Shown: positions 1 through 11,959 of the stretch, one piece after another | Layout: every line of letters starts with the position of its first letter | Position numbering within the stretch: the first letter of the stretch is position 1 | Source: Epiperipatus broadwayi | Taxonomy: Eukaryota; Onychophora; Udeonychophora; Euonychophora; Peripatidae | Length of the DNA: 64,000 nt | Direction of reading: 5' to 3' | Assembly (NCBI GenBank): GCA_028023455.1 | Contig: JAQFVV010012490.1 | Location: 4,278,576-4,342,575 of the forward strand | Position numbers and translations under genes: made by a program | The notes under the pieces: model-generated | What the model was told of the DNA's origin: nothing | Databases searched by the model: none | Seen by the model: the letters and a program-made list of their open reading frames with translations, nothing else

Positions 1-540
1 TTGCATCATTTTAAAGAAGTCATTTATTGTGGACTATTATAAAATGTCTTAATTATTAATTATTGAAATATTATTATTACATGGAACTGTCTAAACTTAT
101 TATAGCTTCATTTTGCTAAAGTTAAGGCTATAATGAATTTAAAATTATTGTGAAATAGAAAGAAGAAATGAAGCTTTTTATTTTAAAAGTCTTCATTTAT
201 TTAAAATAAATGATAGTATTGTTTATGCATATATTTTTACTATCCTAAAGAAGATATTATATAATTGCATATTGCAAATAAATATCTTGGAATGCCACTG
301 ATTTAACCAGTTAAAGTATATTATTATTCCACAAAAGAAATAATTTTAAAATTTGCATCAACATGATAATCCTATTAAATTTCCGTATAAACTTTTGTTA
401 TGAAATCTTCCTTTTACTTAGTTATATGTATTTTTTCTGTTTTCATTTTTAAAAAAAAATTAAATTGTTAGCAAGATTGTGAGGAATTTCTGCTCTGATT
501 TATTTATTTATTTTCTATGTAGTTTCAATAATAATTTATT
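1..540. other. AT-rich stretch without recognisable gene
   Basis: The sequence is A/T-rich with short homopolymers. I see no ORF with recognisable similarity, no RNA gene and no clear repeat. The 3' end of the LINE that follows on the minus strand may lie in or near this stretch, because no clean tail can be seen. Confidence 0.5.
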
Positions 541-715
541 ATTTCTAATATATACAGTGATGTGTAATCATACAATTGGGGTTTACATTGTTGTTCTAAC
601 TATCTTGTTATTTCCATTTGGGTTCTGATGAGTCTATGTTGTCCAATATGGTGTGAACATTAGATCTTTCACATATTTGTTATCTGATTGTCCCCCCCCC
701 CCTTTTGCCTTGTTG

Positions 716-1070
716 TTAGTTTGGCATATTGTATAATGTCCAAGTGTCTTCAAATGTTTTTGACGATGCCAGGAGTTGTCTCTTCTGGATTTTAATCATT
801 GTTTTGGAAAAAACCTGTTTTATAGTAGGTTGTGGGTGTTCCATGATTAGTTTACAATGTGTAACCCATATGGCATAGTTCAAAAACATTGAGAGACGTA
901 TTATTGGATAGGTTTTAGTATTGATACTATCTTTCAGAGATGAGATCAGTTGGAAATCTATCTTGGTGTTGGAGAGTATGATTTCTCGGATCACTCTGAA
1001 TCCCATACATTGTGAGAAAAGGTGTTCCAATGTCTCATTGCCATTCATGCAAATGCTGCAAGTAGGGTCT
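716..1070 (-). pseudogene. LINE copy 1 ORF2, C-terminal zinc-binding domain (zf-RVT-like)
   Basis: Just before the annotated ATG the frame reads CSICMNGNETLEHLFSQC, a C-x2-C...E-T-x2-H-x3-C pattern typical of the zinc-binding domain at the C-terminus of many LINE ORF2 proteins. About 100 further residues follow to a stop at 716. The finger is thought to bind RNA or target DNA. A C-rich run near 692-702 lies just past the stop, within or next to the 3' UTR. Confidence 0.75.
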
Positions 1071-1255
1071 ATGTTGTGACCACATTTGTAAAAGAAGTGA
1101 TTAGTAGGTAGTCCATTAATGTTGTATTTAATGAGGAAGTCTAGGTATTTGGCCTCTAAACTCCATCTTTTAAAGTTGGATACCAGTTTCTTATTATTGT
1201 AATAAAATGTGTTGATTATAGGATGTAAGATTGGATGGAGGATTGTGTATGCTTG

Positions 1256-1648
1256 CTATAATGATATTTTAGAATTGAATGTGGAGTCATTTATTGGGCA
1301 GTGCTGTTTGATAAAACTTGTGTTTCTAGCGATCCATGTTTGTCTGTCTGGTGGGGGTCGGTCGGTGGGTGTTACCTTTTGAAGGAAAGTTTTTTGGAGA
1401 ATTGTGTTAAAACCATATGATGCTACCAAGTTGTGTATGACATTGTGGGTTTTTTGGTAAATCAATGCCTGAATGGAGTGGAGAGCAAGACCATTTAGCT
1501 TTCTTGGTCGCTGAGTGCCTTTGAGGCTGATCGTGACCGTTTTACCTTTCCAGAAAAGCCTTGAGCACAAGCCATTTATTTTGTTTATGAAGCTTTTGTT
1601 GCATTTGATAAATGGAAGAAAGTATGCTATTTTTGGCATCACATTCAT
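1256..1648 (-). pseudogene. LINE copy 1 ORF2, region after RT
   Basis: The open segment begins MNVMPKIAYFLPFI, matching the post-RT region of LINE ORF2 in which a short 'kva.in...ipk..Y' block precedes a basic helix. A basic and Trp-containing stretch (RLFWKGKTVTISLKG) follows. No separate enzymatic motif is seen. It lies between the RT and the C-terminal finger in the expected order. Confidence 0.65.
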
Positions 1649-1649
1649 G

Positions 1650-2486
1650 TTAATTAGTGCTACCTTGCCAGAGAGGAAGGTAGACTTGTGACAAGGAAGT
1701 GATGAATTTGTTTGTTGTTTCTAGGATGTTATCCTGAATCTCTTTGGTCATTTCTGTGGTAGATTTGAATATGGAAAACTCAAGATACCTCTGTGGCTTG
1801 GCAGAGAAGAGGGTGTTAATTTTTCTTCCTGAAACAATTTTCCAGGAGCCAGACTTGTTGGAGTTGAATTGCAGCCTGTATTTCTCAGTATAGCGGCTTA
1901 ATATTGTTTGTAGCAAAGGAATATGTTTTTTTGATGGTAGGATGATCATTACATCATCCATGTAGGCAAACGTGTTGAATTCTCTGCTTAAATTGGGTAT
2001 AAAAAGACCTGGTAGAATTTTTTCCAAATCCATCAGGAGAGGATTTATATATGCGATGAAGCATAGGGCACTGAGGGGGGAACCCTGAGGGAGAGCTTGT
2101 GTCGGTTTAAATCCGGAGGTGATGTTACCATCCATAGTGATAAAAATTTCCCTGTTGTATAATAAATTGCTTATGATCTGGACAGCAGCTGCAGGAACAT
2201 CATACTCAGCCAAAATATTTAAGAGTATGTCTATATGTACTGAGTCAAAGGCTGTAGCAATGTCCAGTTGAATAGCTATCGGCCCTGACTTCCGTTGGAT
2301 TCTGACATAATCAATGATGGAGATTATGTTGACCATTGCATGTGCAGTAGAGGATCCCTTCTTGGCATATTGGTTGTTAGATATGTGCTTTAAGACATTT
2401 GGTTGTATGAGGTCTTTGATCATGGACTCTACAATTTTAATTAGCTGGGGTGTCATGGAAATAGGTCTGATGTTTGAGAGATCCAT
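1650..2486 (-). pseudogene. LINE copy 1 ORF2, reverse transcriptase
   Basis: Clear non-LTR RT. NIRPISMTPQLIKIVE lies at residues 5-20, motif A QLDIATAFDSV at 73-83, motif B PQGSPLS at 133-139 and the catalytic FAYMDDV at 173-179. All three catalytic Asp residues remain. The segment ends by frameshift near 1660-1680, where the next segment continues the thumb region. The enzyme would copy the element RNA at the nicked target. Confidence 0.9.
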
Positions 2487-2499
2487 AACCTGATTTTTT

Positions 2500-3519
2500 T
2501 TATATAAATGGAACTAGCGCCACTGGGTAAAGGTTAGGTATCACTCTATTACCAGTTGCTAGATAATCCACCATCTTCTTCATTATGGGAATTGCAAATT
2601 GATTGAGGTGTAGGATTAGGAATCTGGGAATCCCATGTAATCCAGGATGTACACCATCTGGAAGGGAAAATATTTTCTGTTGGAGTAGGTTTTCTGTGAT
2701 CCCATGTGTTGCCTGTGGATCAACTTCAGACCAGGATTGTGTGCCATTGAAGATTGCGGTTTGCATTCTTTGCCGGAAGTGTTCTTTTATTGTGTTCATC
2801 TCCCAGTAAGGTTTTCCCATCTGCAATGATGGAGGTGGGAGTGGTTTTGTTATTTTTCCCTCCAAGAGCCCATTTCTGGTAGCCTTTTGTCTAGTGATGT
2901 TGTTGTGATAAATAGCATTTGGCTCTCCTAATGGATAGGTATTCTGCCTGGGATTTTTGTCTTGATCGGTATAGGTTTTTAAGACTATATATATCTTTGT
3001 GTTTTGATAGGTTGACTTTGGAGCATCTGAAGCTGATTCTCTAATTTGTAGAAGATCTCTGAAGAGGCCATTAGGGTCTTTGACTTTCATGGTGTGGTGT
3101 TTTAATATTGTCTGTAGGATGCCTATAAATGAAAACCAGGCTTCTTCAGCTGGTCTTGAAAGGATGTTGATTTTGTGAAAATATATATAAGATTCGGACA
3201 CTATGGCCTCTGTCATGTTTGATTTTGTTACCATCCGCATGGTTTTGTGAAGAGCCTCTGGGGTTGGGAGGCCAGCCATGGTTTCAAGAGTAACTACAAG
3301 GGCCATATGGTCCGAAAATGAAACCGGTAAAAGTTTTGCATTTAGATGAAAATGTAAATCTGGTGAATAATATAATAGGTCTATTAGGGTTTGATGGGAT
3401 TTGGTGTAAAAGGAGTAGGATCCGGGAGGAAGGAATCCTTCCACACACATCAAGTTTTTATTTATCAGTGGAAGAAATTTTAAGTTAAAGCAACCATATG
3501 TGGTGTTAAAATCTCCCAA
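2500..3519 (-). pseudogene. LINE copy 1 ORF2, endonuclease C-terminal half and linker to RT
   Basis: The segment opens with GDFNTTYG, the catalytic D/N motif of the AP endonuclease, and has SDHMALV near residue 70, the catalytic SDH motif. After about residue 130 comes the linker seen in these LINEs, then SLPDGVHPGLHGIPRFLI, matching the pattern before RT motif 1 (usually PDG..PG..GIP). It ends at an A-run where a one-base shift moves into the RT frame. No start codon should be assumed: the segment is open only because of the upstream stop. Confidence 0.85.
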
Positions 3520-3534
3520 TATAAGTAAAGAACC

Positions 3535-3936
3535 TCATTTGTTACCAAGGATAGCATTTAAGATCTGAATGATTTTGTGATAGATAGTAGGATTGTTTGA
3601 AGTGTATATATAAGCTAGATTTATGCTGTAGCCCCAATAATCTATTTCTAATAAGATTAAGTTGTTATCCAAATAGAGTATACAGAATTTGTTTGGAGGA
3701 AATTTTTTGTTAATTAATACTCCAACCCCTCCAGCTGCTGAATGTCCAACTGAAAATTTAGTGAAGCCCATAGTGGCAATTAATGTTTCTATTTTAGTGT
3801 CAGTGTTATTATGGAATTTGGTTTCCCCCATTAGAAGGATGTGGAGAGAGTTAATGCTTATCCATTTTCTAATTGCGTGAGCATGGGCCAATGAGTTGAG
3901 GCCACGGACATTAATCCCTGCAATTTTATAGTTCAT
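3535..3936 (-). pseudogene. LINE copy 1 ORF2, AP-type endonuclease, N-terminal half
   Basis: The protein starts MNYKIAGINVRGLNSLAHAH and continues with LLMGETKFHNN and then AAGGVGVLINK. These match the conserved order of LINE AP endonucleases: the N-N-G/R start, the catalytic E in the ETK motif, and the GGV.ll block. The domain nicks target DNA for target-primed reverse transcription. One in-frame TGA at 3535 separates it from the next segment, which continues in the same frame with GDFN, so the enzyme was once a single domain. Start chosen at 3936 because it overlaps the ORF1 stop and leads directly into the endonuclease. Confidence 0.85.
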
Positions 3937-4255
3937 AATATAGTGTTCCTGCCCCCTTAGCTAGCCCCTGGTCTCTGGGAGAATTTGGAAGTAAATGACT
4001 ATAATTGGTTTCTTGATCTGATGCTTCTTCCAATGAGAGTTGATGTAGATTTGATTCCATGAGTACTGGAAGGTTCTCATTTTCCATAGAATCTAGTAAT
4101 TCCAAATAAGGATCATCTTCCATTGGTGCTGAATCAGTATCAGAGTGCTCAAAGGTTTTTCTTTTCTTTTTTTCCCATGACACTTTGTGTTTACTTTGTG
4201 ATTCTTGTGAATCTGGTTTTAATGTAGGTAGTTGTGTTATTAACCCAGAATTCAT
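3926..4255 (-). pseudogene. LINE copy 1 ORF1, C-terminal tail overlapping ORF2
   Basis: The segment is polar, with an acidic stretch around SAPMEDDPYLELLDSMENE, and shows no domain I recognise. Its last codons overlap the first ATG of ORF2: the ORF1 stop at 3926-3928 lies a few bases inside ORF2, whose start is at 3936. The overlap supports one bicistronic element RNA. Between 4255 and 4598 the frame is disrupted. Confidence 0.6.
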
Positions 4256-4597
4256 ATCATCATCTGAGCTTGATTTATCCGGAACATCTGATTTCCGTTT
4301 ATTAATATTTGGTATAGCTTGTCGTGTTAGCTCTACTTCTTGTGAAAGATCCTGATTCCAATGTCCAGATAAACCACCCTTTTCCCCCAGGTTTGGAGTT
4401 TTGGTGTGTGCTGGGTTGAGTTTTTTCCTTGGTTTATTGGTTTTGCTACTTGCTTTTTGAGGATGTGGAGTTATTGTATTTTGTTTACTTTGTGACTTTC
4501 TAGGTGATTGGGTGTTATTTTTGTCTATTTTGATTCTGGTGTCTGTTTCTTCTATTGGAAGTGAAATATCAAGTCTGAAGGATTGTCAAGCATTGAT

Positions 4598-5080
4598 TCA
4601 TAGCCCTTTTTTTTCCAATGTTGTACTGTTTATTGACTGAATATTATCTGTGTATTGGTTTGAAATGAGATGAGGTGTACTTGATGTAGTTGTTTGTTTA
4701 TCATTTCTATTTTTGGTTGTATTGTTGTGGAATTCCATTTCAGTTTGTTGAGAAAGATTATCATCTTCATCTCTAGATATTATGTGGTCTGGTGTTACAT
4801 CTGTGGGAGTTATGTCTATAGATTTGGTGTAGTTTGATGTTGTAGCCCTGTGTTTATCAGTGTGATTTTCAATATTATTGTCTGTTTTAGGTGACTGTTT
4901 GGTGTCTGTAGTTGTTGTTGTTTCTACATTCTTTCCACTGCAGCGGTGGAACTTGCCTTTCTTTTGGTTGCAGATAGTGCAGATATGTGCCAAACAGTCT
5001 TTTATAAAGTGTGTCCTTTGTAAACAGTGAAAGCACTGAGGCCGCACCCCCTGAATGTTAAGACCATTGGTGAACCTCTT
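4598..5080 (-). pseudogene. LINE copy 1 ORF1, CCHC zinc-knuckle part
   Basis: From about residue 5 of the segment starting at 5047 the protein reads CFHCLQRTHFIKDC, a C-x2-C-x4-H-x4-C knuckle. It is followed at once by CTICNQKKGKFHRC, a second Cys/His cluster with longer spacing. Tandem knuckles at the C-terminal part of ORF1 bind the element's RNA in I-, Jockey- and R1-type LINEs. A Thr/Asn-rich low-complexity tail follows. The open frame extends a little upstream of 5047. Confidence 0.75.
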
Positions 5081-5210
5081 GCATTAACTACAGTAGGGAT
5101 GTCAGTGGGAGAAACATTTTTTTCATGGCTAGTGAGAAGATTGCTGCGTTTGATATTATGTTTTCGTTCAAGATGGGGTCTGGAAGGAATTTAAATTTTG
5201 AAACAGTGCC

Positions 5211-5711
5211 TTAAGGATTGAAGATATTTTGGAGCTCTTGTTCAGTGAATCTTGTTAGGCAGTTTTTGATTTTCGCTTGTAGTATCATAGGTCTGTTCAT
5301 TTCTACAGTGCAAAGTATTTTATTTCCCAGTATTTTAATATTGTTTTTAAAGTGGAGCCTGTCTGCCCAGGTCTTAAATTCTATTGCCACATATCTGTCA
5401 TTAGGGTGTGTTAGTATTTGATAAATTCCCAACTCTGAATCATGTTGTTTAATTACGGAATATAAATGCTCCATGGGGAATTTGTATAATGATAAGTTTT
5501 CATTCGTTACTACTAGGATTAGAGTTTTGTCATTGTAATAATTTTGGAAAGATTTATAGAGCATGTTTGGAATAGTTTTGTTGAAATTATAGTTTATGTT
5601 TTGATGCATTTCGTCGGTAATATTATTATAATTTAATATCTTAATTGATTGGGGGTGTTGATTGTCTTCTGTTGTGATTTCTCTTTCATATTCCCATATG
5701 CCTATAAGCAT
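5211..5711 (-). pseudogene. LINE copy 1 ORF1, middle part (possible RNA-binding fold)
   Basis: A 166-aa open segment follows the N-terminal part after a frame change. It has the alternating hydrophobic pattern of a small alpha/beta domain, including an ILGNKILC stretch near residue 127 and a TRFTEQELQNIF helix at the end. In ORF1 proteins of this type, an RRM-like domain commonly precedes the CCHC knuckles, and the position agrees. The fold is inferred from place and pattern only. Confidence 0.5.
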
Positions 5712-5767
5712 TTCATTAATATTGCTGACCGAGTTAGTCTCCGCGGTTTTAACGTCTTTGTTGATAC

Positions 5768-6418
5768 TTAAAGTGTTAGCATAGGATATAGATTTTTTTG
5801 GGTTTGTATTTGTGAGTCTGTTTTAAAATGTTCAAACGATGTAGATATTAAAGGTTCATCTAGTTTGAAATTTTCATTTGTTTGTGAATGGGTTTTGTTG
5901 ATTTTTTTTTTATCTGTTATTTCGTTTTTTTCTCTCGAAATACTGTTGACAGTCTCTAGTGTTACAGCAGCGAATTTGGTGACCTCTGGTGATTTAAAAA
6001 AATTTTTTTTCCTTTCTTCAGACAGATTTTGCATATATTTTATTTTTTGTTCCAAATTATTCTGAGAGTGTTTCGTGGTTGTGGATGAATTGTGTTTATT
6101 TATTTCTCCTAAAGGAGTTTGGGAAATACGGTGAGTGTTGTTACTGTTTTCGTATGTATTATTAATATTGGCTGTTATTTCGCCCGATGGGAGACCAACG
6201 CTATTGCATATAACTGACGAAGTTTGTATAATTTCTTGCATTTTAATGTTGTCAGTAATTATTTGGTGCTTAGTATTGCTAATGGGAAAGTTTTTGATCT
6301 CAGATGGAGCCTGAGATTTGCTATGAAGATTTCGGACATCGTTTCTGTTGAACGACTGAGTGTGACATTTTAAGCTTGAATTGCTATATATATTATCTAT
6401 ATCATTGTCACATTCCAT
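5768..6418 (-). pseudogene. LINE copy 1 ORF1, N-terminal part (216 aa open)
   Basis: This is the first open segment of ORF1. The protein is rich in Asn, Ser, Thr and Lys and looks low-complexity and disordered, which is usual for the N-terminal half of ORF1 in I/Jockey-type LINEs. No catalytic motif is seen. Its assignment rests on position: it lies directly upstream, in the minus direction, of the segment leading into the zinc knuckles. The ATG at 6418 lies close to the probable 5' end of the element. Confidence 0.6.
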
Positions 6419-6440
6419 TTTTAAATATATAAAACTTCTC

Positions 6441-9040
6441 TTATCTTGTATTTAGGGGTTTGGAATGGGGTTTGACACCCCCTTTCCTGCTGATTTTAAT
6501 TTTTGAGGAGAGCTATCATTCACGTTGCTGGCTGTTTAAGAACCGGAAGCGATATATTTATTTTCTATGTGTTCAATAAAACCATGTAATGTTTCATCTT
6601 TATGAAGAATAGCCTGACTGATAAGTCCAGAGTTATTTTCTTTTTATTTAAAATGAAAGAACTCTTAAACTCTCAGACTTTATGAAAATGAGATAATACA
6701 AATGAAAAGTGTGTTTAAAATATTGATATTACTATTATTTTATTTTATTACAATTATTACTAGTGTATTATTATTTCTATTATTATGTCTTATATTATAT
6801 TGAGTATATTTATGATAGTGTACATTTTAGAATTGAAATTAGTATGAGTAAATATCCAGGTGAAACAATTCTAATTATAAAATTTTAAGTTCTCAGATTA
6901 TTCAAGTGTGTTAATGTACACAGGGTAAAACAGTTATTTTATGTTTTGTATGTGAATGAATGTATTATCTGAAGTTGGTGTATGGCTGAATGTAGTTTTT
7001 ATTCATATTTTATATATTAACTTTTAATTATTTTTATATTGGTTTTTATATTTTTTTAGTCGGAATATGTGTGTTTATGTGTATATGTGAGTAAATGCAG
7101 GATAAATTTCTATGTATTGTTTATTAACCATGCCATATCTTTTACTTATTGGTATTCTGCCCATTGTCAGCTATCAATTGTGGCAATAATTTAGATAGTT
7201 TCCATTGGTTTAAATTTTATTCAATCCCTCCAGAGTTGAGATTGTGGCTTATGTGGAACTTCCAGATCACATAACTGGATGTTAACTTATTTATTACTAT
7301 CCATTTGCTCTTAAAATTTTATTAAGTGTGTATTTATATAAGCACATACATGTATGAAAGTATTCAGTTGTACTTCAAGTTATTTTCAGATATATTAAGT
7401 CATTGATAATATTGAGTGTTTAATATTCTGCCTATGCATAAACAGGTAGAACCTATATGAATTATATTTGTTTTTTATATTCAATTCCATTAGCAGTATC
7501 CTAGGAATAAATTATGCACTGATTTTAAACATAGCTAGTTTTATAATGCAATTATCATTTAGTGGCATGTGTAAAGGCAAATGCTTGTTACTCTGTATAG
7601 TGCTAGTTGGTTTGTTTTAAAAATAAATAGAACTTTTTAAATGCAATTTAAATTTAAATATTATTTTTTAAGGATTTATTTGAGTGATATTTTAATTTAG
7701 GTTAAATAACTGCTTATGTCAGCAGTAATTAATAATACTGCAATGTCTATAGTTTATTACTTTATTTTATTGTATTGTAATATTAAATTTGTGTCATATT
7801 ATAAATAAATATTTTCATTCATTAAATATATTTATATTTTCATTATTACCCAATTTACCCAGAAAATCTAATTAATAAAACTATATTAAATAATATTGAA
7901 AATTAGAGTACACTTCAAAAGTCACATTAAAGTTATTTATTCAATTTATTTTTTATACCCGCATTATTTAAAATATGTTATGTTGTTTTGTTGCTTATTA
8001 CAAGTGTATTTAATAATGTAATGGGTAGCATAAAGGTACCCTTTTTGCCTACTGCATTATTTTATTTTGCTTAGTATAAGATTATATATTTAAAAATATT
8101 TTAATAAGATTTACCCACTAGTTAGTTATATTAATATTATTTATAAGATAAGAATGTTGAATATTTAGAGTATTTTTTATTACTAGCCAAAGGTGATTTG
8201 GTATTCTGATAGTTGAATACTTACCAATTTTCACTTTATATTATTTATTATAAAATAAGTTTATAGAAATTAATAGAAGAAAATAAAATTATATTGTGTA
8301 TAAAGAACCTATGTTATTAACTCCTTTGAGTATATTTGAGTGTTAAGCAAAGTAATTATTAATTATGTTAAATAAGAATAAGAACCTGAGATTTGGATAA
8401 AATAAGAACATAAAATTTATGGAAAATGGTCTGAGATTTTATTGCTTATATTTTGTTGTAATATATATTTTGTCCATAAGAGGACTCATTCTCATGTACA
8501 AATCCATAGTTATTATGGTGCTCATTTGGTTTGGTATCAATTTGGTGATACATCTTTGTTTTGGTTGAGCTTCTGAAGGTTACAGTATATATATGCATAT
8601 AATGGAACTGCAGGGTATACCATGAGATGACGTAAATAAGACTAAGTAGTTGGATGATTTGAATACAATGTGACAAAAAATCTACAAGTCATATCCTAAA
8701 TCTATGATTCTATGCCCCATTTGGGTGCACCAGATATTACCAAATCAGAAATGGCATATAACAAAGGGAGCGCATCTCACTACTGTCAGACTTAGGCCTT
8801 CGAATAGGATGCTAAAGATGTCACAATGAAATGCCTAGTTCCAAATCCCATCTATTTTTAGTATGGTAGCTCATAATTTACTTACAACATTTCAATGTAA
8901 TTTAGACTAGTGCATATTCATTACATCTCCCTTTTTGGCCCCATTACACCACAGAATTCAAACTCGGAATTCTTGCAGTTAGCTCTCTTCAGGGATGGAC
9001 TTACTTAATTATTGACCAAATATGCCTATGTATAAGCATA
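6441..9040. other. AT-rich stretch, no gene recognised
   Basis: Long A/T-rich sequence with only short chance ORFs. About 8690-9000 is somewhat less AT-rich and contains fragments that look like old repeat sequence, but I could not match them to anything else in the window. Confidence 0.5.
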
Positions 9041-9049
9041 GATATGAAA

Positions 9050-9200
9050 AATATTGATGATGATCAGTCATTTAGGAGAACAATGCATAGTGATGATGAT
9101 GATATCAAACCTTTAATGGTGTAAATTCATAATGATAGTGATGATGAAACTTTTAATGATATAAATGTATAATGATGATGGTGATGATCAAACAGAGATC
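9050..9200. repeat. Degenerate GATGAT simple repeat tract
   Basis: Several interrupted runs of gatgatgat alternate with two near-repeats of 'cttttaatg.t.taaat..ataatgat'. The tract looks like an expanded and decayed microsatellite. A similar gatgatgatgatcaagattgg run occurs near 12938, inside the insert that splits the gypsy integrase. Confidence 0.5.
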
Positions 9201-9718
9201 AGATTGGTTTAAACAACTCAATACATTTATTAATAATCTATAACATACAATAAATATTTACAAAAAAAAAAAATTAAATTAACAACAATGGTCTTCTATC
9301 ATTTTGATCGCTTAACACAATAAATTTCCCTGATTCAGATTTCATGATAGAAGTCTGTCTTCAATCAATCTTTACTTTCACTAGAAAAACAAAATAATTC
9401 AAAGTACAGTATATATAAAATGATATTAAATAAATCACTAAATATATACATAAAACAAAAAGGAAAAGCAAAATGAGAGTTTAGTAATTCTAAATCTACC
9501 CCATTAATATAATTACTAGAATGATGTTTATAGGTTGGGGTAAATATATTTCTAACTATTTTTAAAAAAAATAGTCCCACTCCCATCTATATGTGTGTGT
9601 ATGTAAATCATAGTAAAAATTAATGAAAGATAAGAAAAAAAGACCATTTACTCAAATTGATTAATTGTGCACTCAGAAATAAAACAATTATAAGTAGATA
9701 TTATTAAAAACTTATTAG

Positions 9719-10507
9719 TAAGTAATATTAAGGTATGAGCACAGACTTTCACATGACCCACCACTCTCCACTCTATCTAATAACACTGATACACTTAAAC
9801 ACATATGTTGAAAAGGTAAATAATCACCAATATACGTATTTCATGCTAAACCAACAATCATCAGTTGGTCCAGATTATCATCTCTACACATATATACTGT
9901 AAGTGCTCAGATATATATTAAGATAGACAATCCTCATACTTTAATGAACAGGCTTCAACCTACTCCACACTCCAACTCTTCAACCGTCCATCCAATTGAA
10001 AATCTGATGATGGAATGCTCAAAGGCAACCCTGAGGCTGAGATTTTTGTCACACCCATGTTGACCTAAGGTCAATCTAAACCCCACATGTACAGGACATA
10101 ATCCATTAAATACATATGCAAGGATGGGCAGACATCTCTACAATGTAATAACTGAAACACAGGCTTATTTATACCTGCATCTATATATACATAATATTAA
10201 GGTATGAGCACAGACTTTCACATGACCCACCACTCTCCACTCTATTTAATAACACTGATACACTTAAACACATATATGTTGAAAAGATAAATAATCACCA
10301 ATATACGTATTTCATGCTAAACCAGCAATCATCAGTTGGTCCAGATTATCATCTCTACACATATATACTATAAGTGCTCAGATATATATTAAGATAGACA
10401 ATCCTCATACTTTAATGGACAGGCTTCAACCTACTCCACACTCCAACTCTTCAATCGTCCATCCAATTGAAAATCTGATGATGGAATGCTCAAAGGCTAA
10501 GTAATAT
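9719..10507. repeat. Pair of about 300-bp direct repeats, 469-471 bp apart, flanked by a 10-bp repeat
   Basis: The block starting taatattaaggtatgagcac at 9723 recurs at 10192, and both copies run to ...ggaatgctcaaaggc (ends 10026 and 10497) with only a few changes. The 165 bp between them is unique. The 10-mer taagtaatat lies at 9719-9728 and again at 10498-10507. This could be a tandem repeat of 1.6 units. Alternatively it is a miniature LTR-type element (TRIM) with a target duplication. Canonical TG...CA ends, a primer-binding site and a purine tract are not evident. Confidence 0.7.
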
Positions 10508-11557
10508 AATTTTGTTTGTTCTAGAATTTGCACTTAATGTTAATTACATTAAAACCTTACTTGAGGTTGCTTTGATGAATCAGTGTTGAATTTCCAGAGG
10601 GATCTGTAAATTTACTTTTATTAATAATTATACATATTTATTGGCTATGATCTTTTTTCCCCCTTTATATATCAGCATATTGATACATATCAATTAACTG
10701 CTCCCACTTTTAGAATGCAGATGATCAAATTTGAAAATGATACTTGAATACACAAATAAAATAATCACAATACATGAAATTTCAAATAGAAATAATCAAA
10801 AAAAAAATATCCTGAGGAAAACAAGCATTTGTCCATAGTTAAGAGTTTATAAACTTGAATGTCATTCTTCATGCATAACGTTCTTGTTCACCAACTCCAT
10901 TGATATTTATATATTTCATACTGCTTGGTTAAAAACAAACATATTAGTTATCTCTTCTGAACATATAGCATAAATCCATTGAAGATTGATATACATCAGC
11001 GTTTTGTAAAATAGACATTTTAATGGATAATTTTATACTGACATTGAAGATGACTTGGGGACGCCCATGGTAATGGCTTTATCCCAAACACATTGTAATG
11101 ACTCCTTTATTATTGACTATTATTTATAACATGGCTTCAATATGTATATATAAAAATAGCTTAAAGAAACAGTCAATTTCTAGTAGTTTCACATTTCTTT
11201 TCCATTATTTCCATAATAACGACTTCAAGCTTGTAGAACAAATTAAATCATTAGTTCATTCTCACTATTATATATTCCTGTTTGTCACTTTAATAGTTAA
11301 GATTAAATTTCCACCTACCTTCTTTCCAAATAATAAAGATTTTGTATTAATTTTTAAATATAAACATTAAGATTTAAAATACATATTCTTACTGTTGTTT
11401 TTTTTTTTAAACGCTGGTCAGTTTTTTTTTTAAAAAAAATAAAAGACTTTACTTTATGTGCTGATGGTTTTGTTGTTAGCTGACAAGTGAAAAATGCCAG
11501 ATTGTTTTTTTGTGCTAGCTAGAACCTATTGTTATAAACCAATAAAAAAAAATAAAA
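10508..11557. other. AT-rich stretch, no gene recognised
   Basis: I see no conserved coding pattern. The 90-codon open frame at 11098-11370 is hydrophobic and low-complexity, with no motif, and is most likely a chance ORF in AT-rich DNA. Confidence 0.5.
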
Positions 11558-11588
<31 letters not shown>

Positions 11589-11590
11589 TA
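11558..11590. repeat. ATT trinucleotide microsatellite
   Basis: About eleven uninterrupted ATT units. Confidence 0.9.
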
Positions 11591-11959
11591 TTTAGTCTTC
11601 ATTATTCAAACTCGATCACTTAGCAACTCTTTTAACCTCGTATATTTTGACCTTTAATTATGTCTGTCCTATTAGTCAATTAGTTATTTTTGTTGATAAT
11701 CATATTAAGTGAAGAAAAAAAAATTCTACAAATAGTCAAACATATTAGTTTATTTGTTTTTATATACATGTTTCATATGTACATAATAAATTTGTCTCCT
11801 TTCAAGGTGTATAAAAAATACTTTCTCAAAATAGATAAAACTATTAGTTTATATGTATGTTTCATGTATATAAACAAGTATGTAGGATAAATTATTTGCT
11901 TATCTATTGGCCTGAATTTAAACATTGAGAAAAATGGGGATATGGGGATAGGGGTGATG

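Larger units (their letters stand above)
541..6440 (-). mobile_element. Non-LTR retrotransposon (LINE), copy 1, two-ORF type with AP endonuclease
   Basis: On the minus strand the pieces run in the order expected for a two-ORF LINE: ORF1 with CCHC knuckles (6418 to 3926), then ORF2 with an endonuclease/exonuclease/phosphatase domain, a linker, an RT with a YMDD box, and a C-terminal C-C-H-C finger (3936 to about 716). Domain order and the RT motifs PQGSPLS and FAYMDDV fit the I/Jockey/R1/CR1-like superclades; I cannot name the clade. Single stops and frameshifts, one at an A-run near 2500, break both ORFs, so the copy is dead but nearly full length. Both outer limits are estimates: I see no clear target duplication and no poly(A) tail. 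Confidence 0.85.
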
